Shown: one piece after another, positions 5,355 through 6,469 of the stretch
How positions within the stretch are numbered: position 1 is the first letter of the stretch
Layout of the letters: each line of letters opens with the position of its first letter
Origin: Pseudomonadota bacterium
GTDB taxonomy: Bacteria; Myxococcota_A; Polyangia; Fen-1088
Assembly: GCA_023438785.1 (NCBI GenBank)
Contig: JAEXQJ010000280.1
Coordinates: 1-6,469, forward strand
Length of the DNA: 6,469 nucleotides
Direction of reading: 5' to 3'
Notes under the pieces: generated by a model
Databases searched by the model: none
What the model was told of the DNA's origin: nothing
What the model saw: only the letters and a program-made list of their open reading frames with translations
Made by a program: the position numbers and the translations under genes

Positions 5355-6469
5355 CTATTCGCGACCGATGGCCTTGAGCAGGTACTCGAACGCGGGGCGC
5401 TTCTGGCCATCGCGGGTGATGAGCCCGCTGTCCGGCGCCAGGCTCCAGGTCGTTCCCACGACCCATCCCCAGAGGGTAATGCCCTTCACGTTGGCGTTGT
5501 CCCAGAACATCGGCCAATAGTCTTGATAGAGCTTGAGCTGTTCCGCGTCGTCCTTCGTGCTCATGTCCAACTCGGTGATGTAGACGCTGGGCACCGCGGC
5601 GATGAGCTTATCAAGCCTGGTCTTGACCCCGGCCGGAGTGACGTCGAGGGCGCCACTGTTGTTCTTGTGGTCGAGGTCGTGCGCCTGACACCCAATCGCA
5701 TCAATGGGCGCGTTGGCCTGCTTGATGGCGTTCACGATGTCGATGAAGTGGCTGTTGTCCTGGTCCCATTCGATGTTGTTGTAATCGTTGAGGACGAGAA
5801 TGGCGTTGGGACAGGCCTCGCGCGCCCACTTGAAGGCATTGGCGATCCAGGCCCAATTGCCGTTGGTGCCGCCACCGATGGCGTTGGCGTAGGCCGGCGT
5901 CGTGTGGGGCGGCGGCTCGTTGACCACATCGATGATCTTGGTGTTGGGGTAGCGCTTGCAGAACTGGGTCATCCAGTCCTTCACGTCGGCTTCGGTGATG
6001 CTGGAGGCGTAGGAGGGCTGCTGGGCCCCCCAGACGAAGGTGTGTTGCTTGAAGAGGATCTTGTTGGCCTCCGCATACTTGTACAAGGTGTCCAGAGAAC
6101 CCCAGTTGTACTGGCCTTTCGCGTTCGACACGGAGCCCCACTTACCCTCGTTCTGAGGGCTGACCTGGTTCCAGTAGGTGGCGAACTTCAGGCTGCCGAT
6201 GTCCGTGGCGCCGTTAGAGGTCGAGATGTTGCCGACGAACTTGGCCCCACCGCTGGCGCCGCCGCTCGACGTGCCGCCCGTGCCGCCCGTTGTCGTACCG
6301 CCGGTTGCCGTGCCGCCCGTTGCCGTCCCCCCCGCGCCGCCGCTCGACGTGCCACCACTTGCCGTGCCGCCTGTGCCGGCGGTTGCCTGGCCAGCCGTGC
6401 CGCCGGTCGCCGCGCCGCCCTTTCCACCCGTCGAGACTCCGCCCGTCTCGGCTGTGCCACCGGTTCCTC
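5355..6469 (-). CDS. Secreted GH10 endo-beta-1,4-xylanase-type enzyme, 5' end outside window
   Basis: The frame is open from the right edge to a TAG at 5357-5355, giving 370 visible residues (residue 1 is the codon at 6467-6465). The signal peptide and start are off the window; the GTG at 6131 is internal to the domain. Residues 1-75 are a Thr/Gly-rich linker. The GH10 domain starts at KFVGNIS (76-82) and runs to the end. Landmarks are TYWNQVSPQNEGKWGS with Glu107 and Lys109 (substrate-binding NE.KW), HTFVWGAQ (142-149), the acid/base Glu184 in DVVNEPPPH, His263 in CQAHDLD, the nucleophile Glu299 in YITELDMS, and WGWVVGTTW (333-341) near the end. All key residues are present, so an active retaining xylanase is expected, acting outside the cell on xylan, though some GH10 enzymes also take beta-glucans. 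At about 295 residues the domain is at the short end for GH10. No binding module is visible in the window; one could lie upstream of the linker. A hairpin follows the gene. Confidence 0.93.
   Translation of the reverse strand, partial: GTGGTAETGGVSTGGKGGAATGGTAGQATAGTGGTASGGTSSGGAGGTATGGTATGGTTTGGTGGTSSGGASGGAKFVGNISTSNGATDIGSLKFATYWNQVSPQNEGKWGSVSNAKGQYNWGSLDTLYKYAEANKILFKQHTFVWGAQQPSYASSITEADVKDWMTQFCKRYPNTKIIDVVNEPPPHTTPAYANAIGGGTNGNWAWIANAFKWAREACPNAILVLNDYNNIEWDQDNSHFIDIVNAIKQANAPIDAIGCQAHDLDHKNNSGALDVTPAGVKTRLDKLIAAVPSVYITELDMSTKDDAEQLKLYQDYWPMFWDNANVKGITLWGWVVGTTWSLAPDSGLITRDGQKRPAFEYLLKAIGRE
6243..6469 (-). repeat. Thr/Gly low-complexity linker-coding repeat of the GH10 gene
   Basis: These 75 codons encode mostly TGG, TAT and SSGG units: about 19 Thr and 7 Ser, with Gly and Ala making up nearly all the rest. 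At the DNA level an exact 20-base block at 6256-6275 recurs at 6334-6353, 78 bases (26 codons) apart and in frame, which suggests expansion by duplication. Such linkers join a signal peptide or binding module to a catalytic domain and are common O-glycosylation targets in secreted cellulases. The repeat runs off the window. Confidence 0.85.

Noticed and set aside
4703..5377. Plus-strand open frame of 224 codons opposite the propeller lipoprotein
   Set aside because: Antisense shadow; the minus frame has a lipobox and repeated blades.
5258..5410. Longer version of the lipoprotein starting at 5410
   Set aside because: The extension overlaps the GH10 3' end, crosses the terminator-like hairpin, and would bury the lipoprotein signal 51 residues inside the protein.
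6188..6460. Minus-strand Arg/Ala-rich open frame over the GH10 linker
   Set aside because: Out-of-frame reading of the Thr/Gly repeat; the correct frame continues without a stop into the GH10 domain.
6243..6469. The regular GC-rich repeats as a possible CRISPR array or mobile element end
   Set aside because: Unit lengths are codon-sized and irregular, there are no spacers, and the repeats encode an in-frame linker.

Overview
The window is a GC-rich, almost gap-free bacterial segment with strong third-position G/C bias. The style of its proteins fits a myxobacterium of the Sorangium/Polyangium type: Gly/Thr/Ser-rich linkers on secreted enzymes, a beta-propeller lipoprotein with a 'YW..G.I.KIPK.GGT' blade, and a small exported protein with an 'ARKACLAGDY...ILSDLFVE' segment. 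No rRNA, ribosomal protein or other marker is present, so this placement is an inference from protein style.

Left half, plus strand. The window opens inside a secreted GH5 glycoside hydrolase (1-1200), whose signal peptide and part of a Gly/Ser/Ala linker lie off the left edge. Next come a small exported protein of unknown function (1285-1566), a GH12-type endoglucanase/xyloglucanase that looks like a lipoprotein (1612-2424), and a polytopic membrane protein of the TMTC-like GT-C glycosyltransferase type with a soluble C-terminal tail (best start 2558, end 4219).

Right half, minus strand. A lipoprotein predicted to fold as a beta-propeller (5257-4232) ends 12 bases from the end of the GT-C gene, so the two halves converge. 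Upstream of it is a secreted GH10 xylanase-type enzyme (6469-5355). Its catalytic domain is nearly complete and is preceded by a Thr/Gly repeat linker that runs off the right edge. A GC-rich hairpin follows the GH10 stop. An imperfect 20-bp tandem repeat, each copy holding the palindrome TTCATGAA, sits on the start codon of the lipoprotein gene.

Together the window looks like a plant-polysaccharide degradation locus. It has three unrelated catalytic folds (GH5, GH12, GH10), two of them on flexible linkers and one apparently anchored by lipid. The GT-C protein could modify exported proteins, for example the Thr-rich linker of GH10, and the propeller lipoprotein could bind or sense at the envelope; both ideas are inference. 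I see no mobile element, CRISPR array, tRNA, rRNA or clear promoter. The most unusual non-coding signal is the tandem repeat at 5250-5292.
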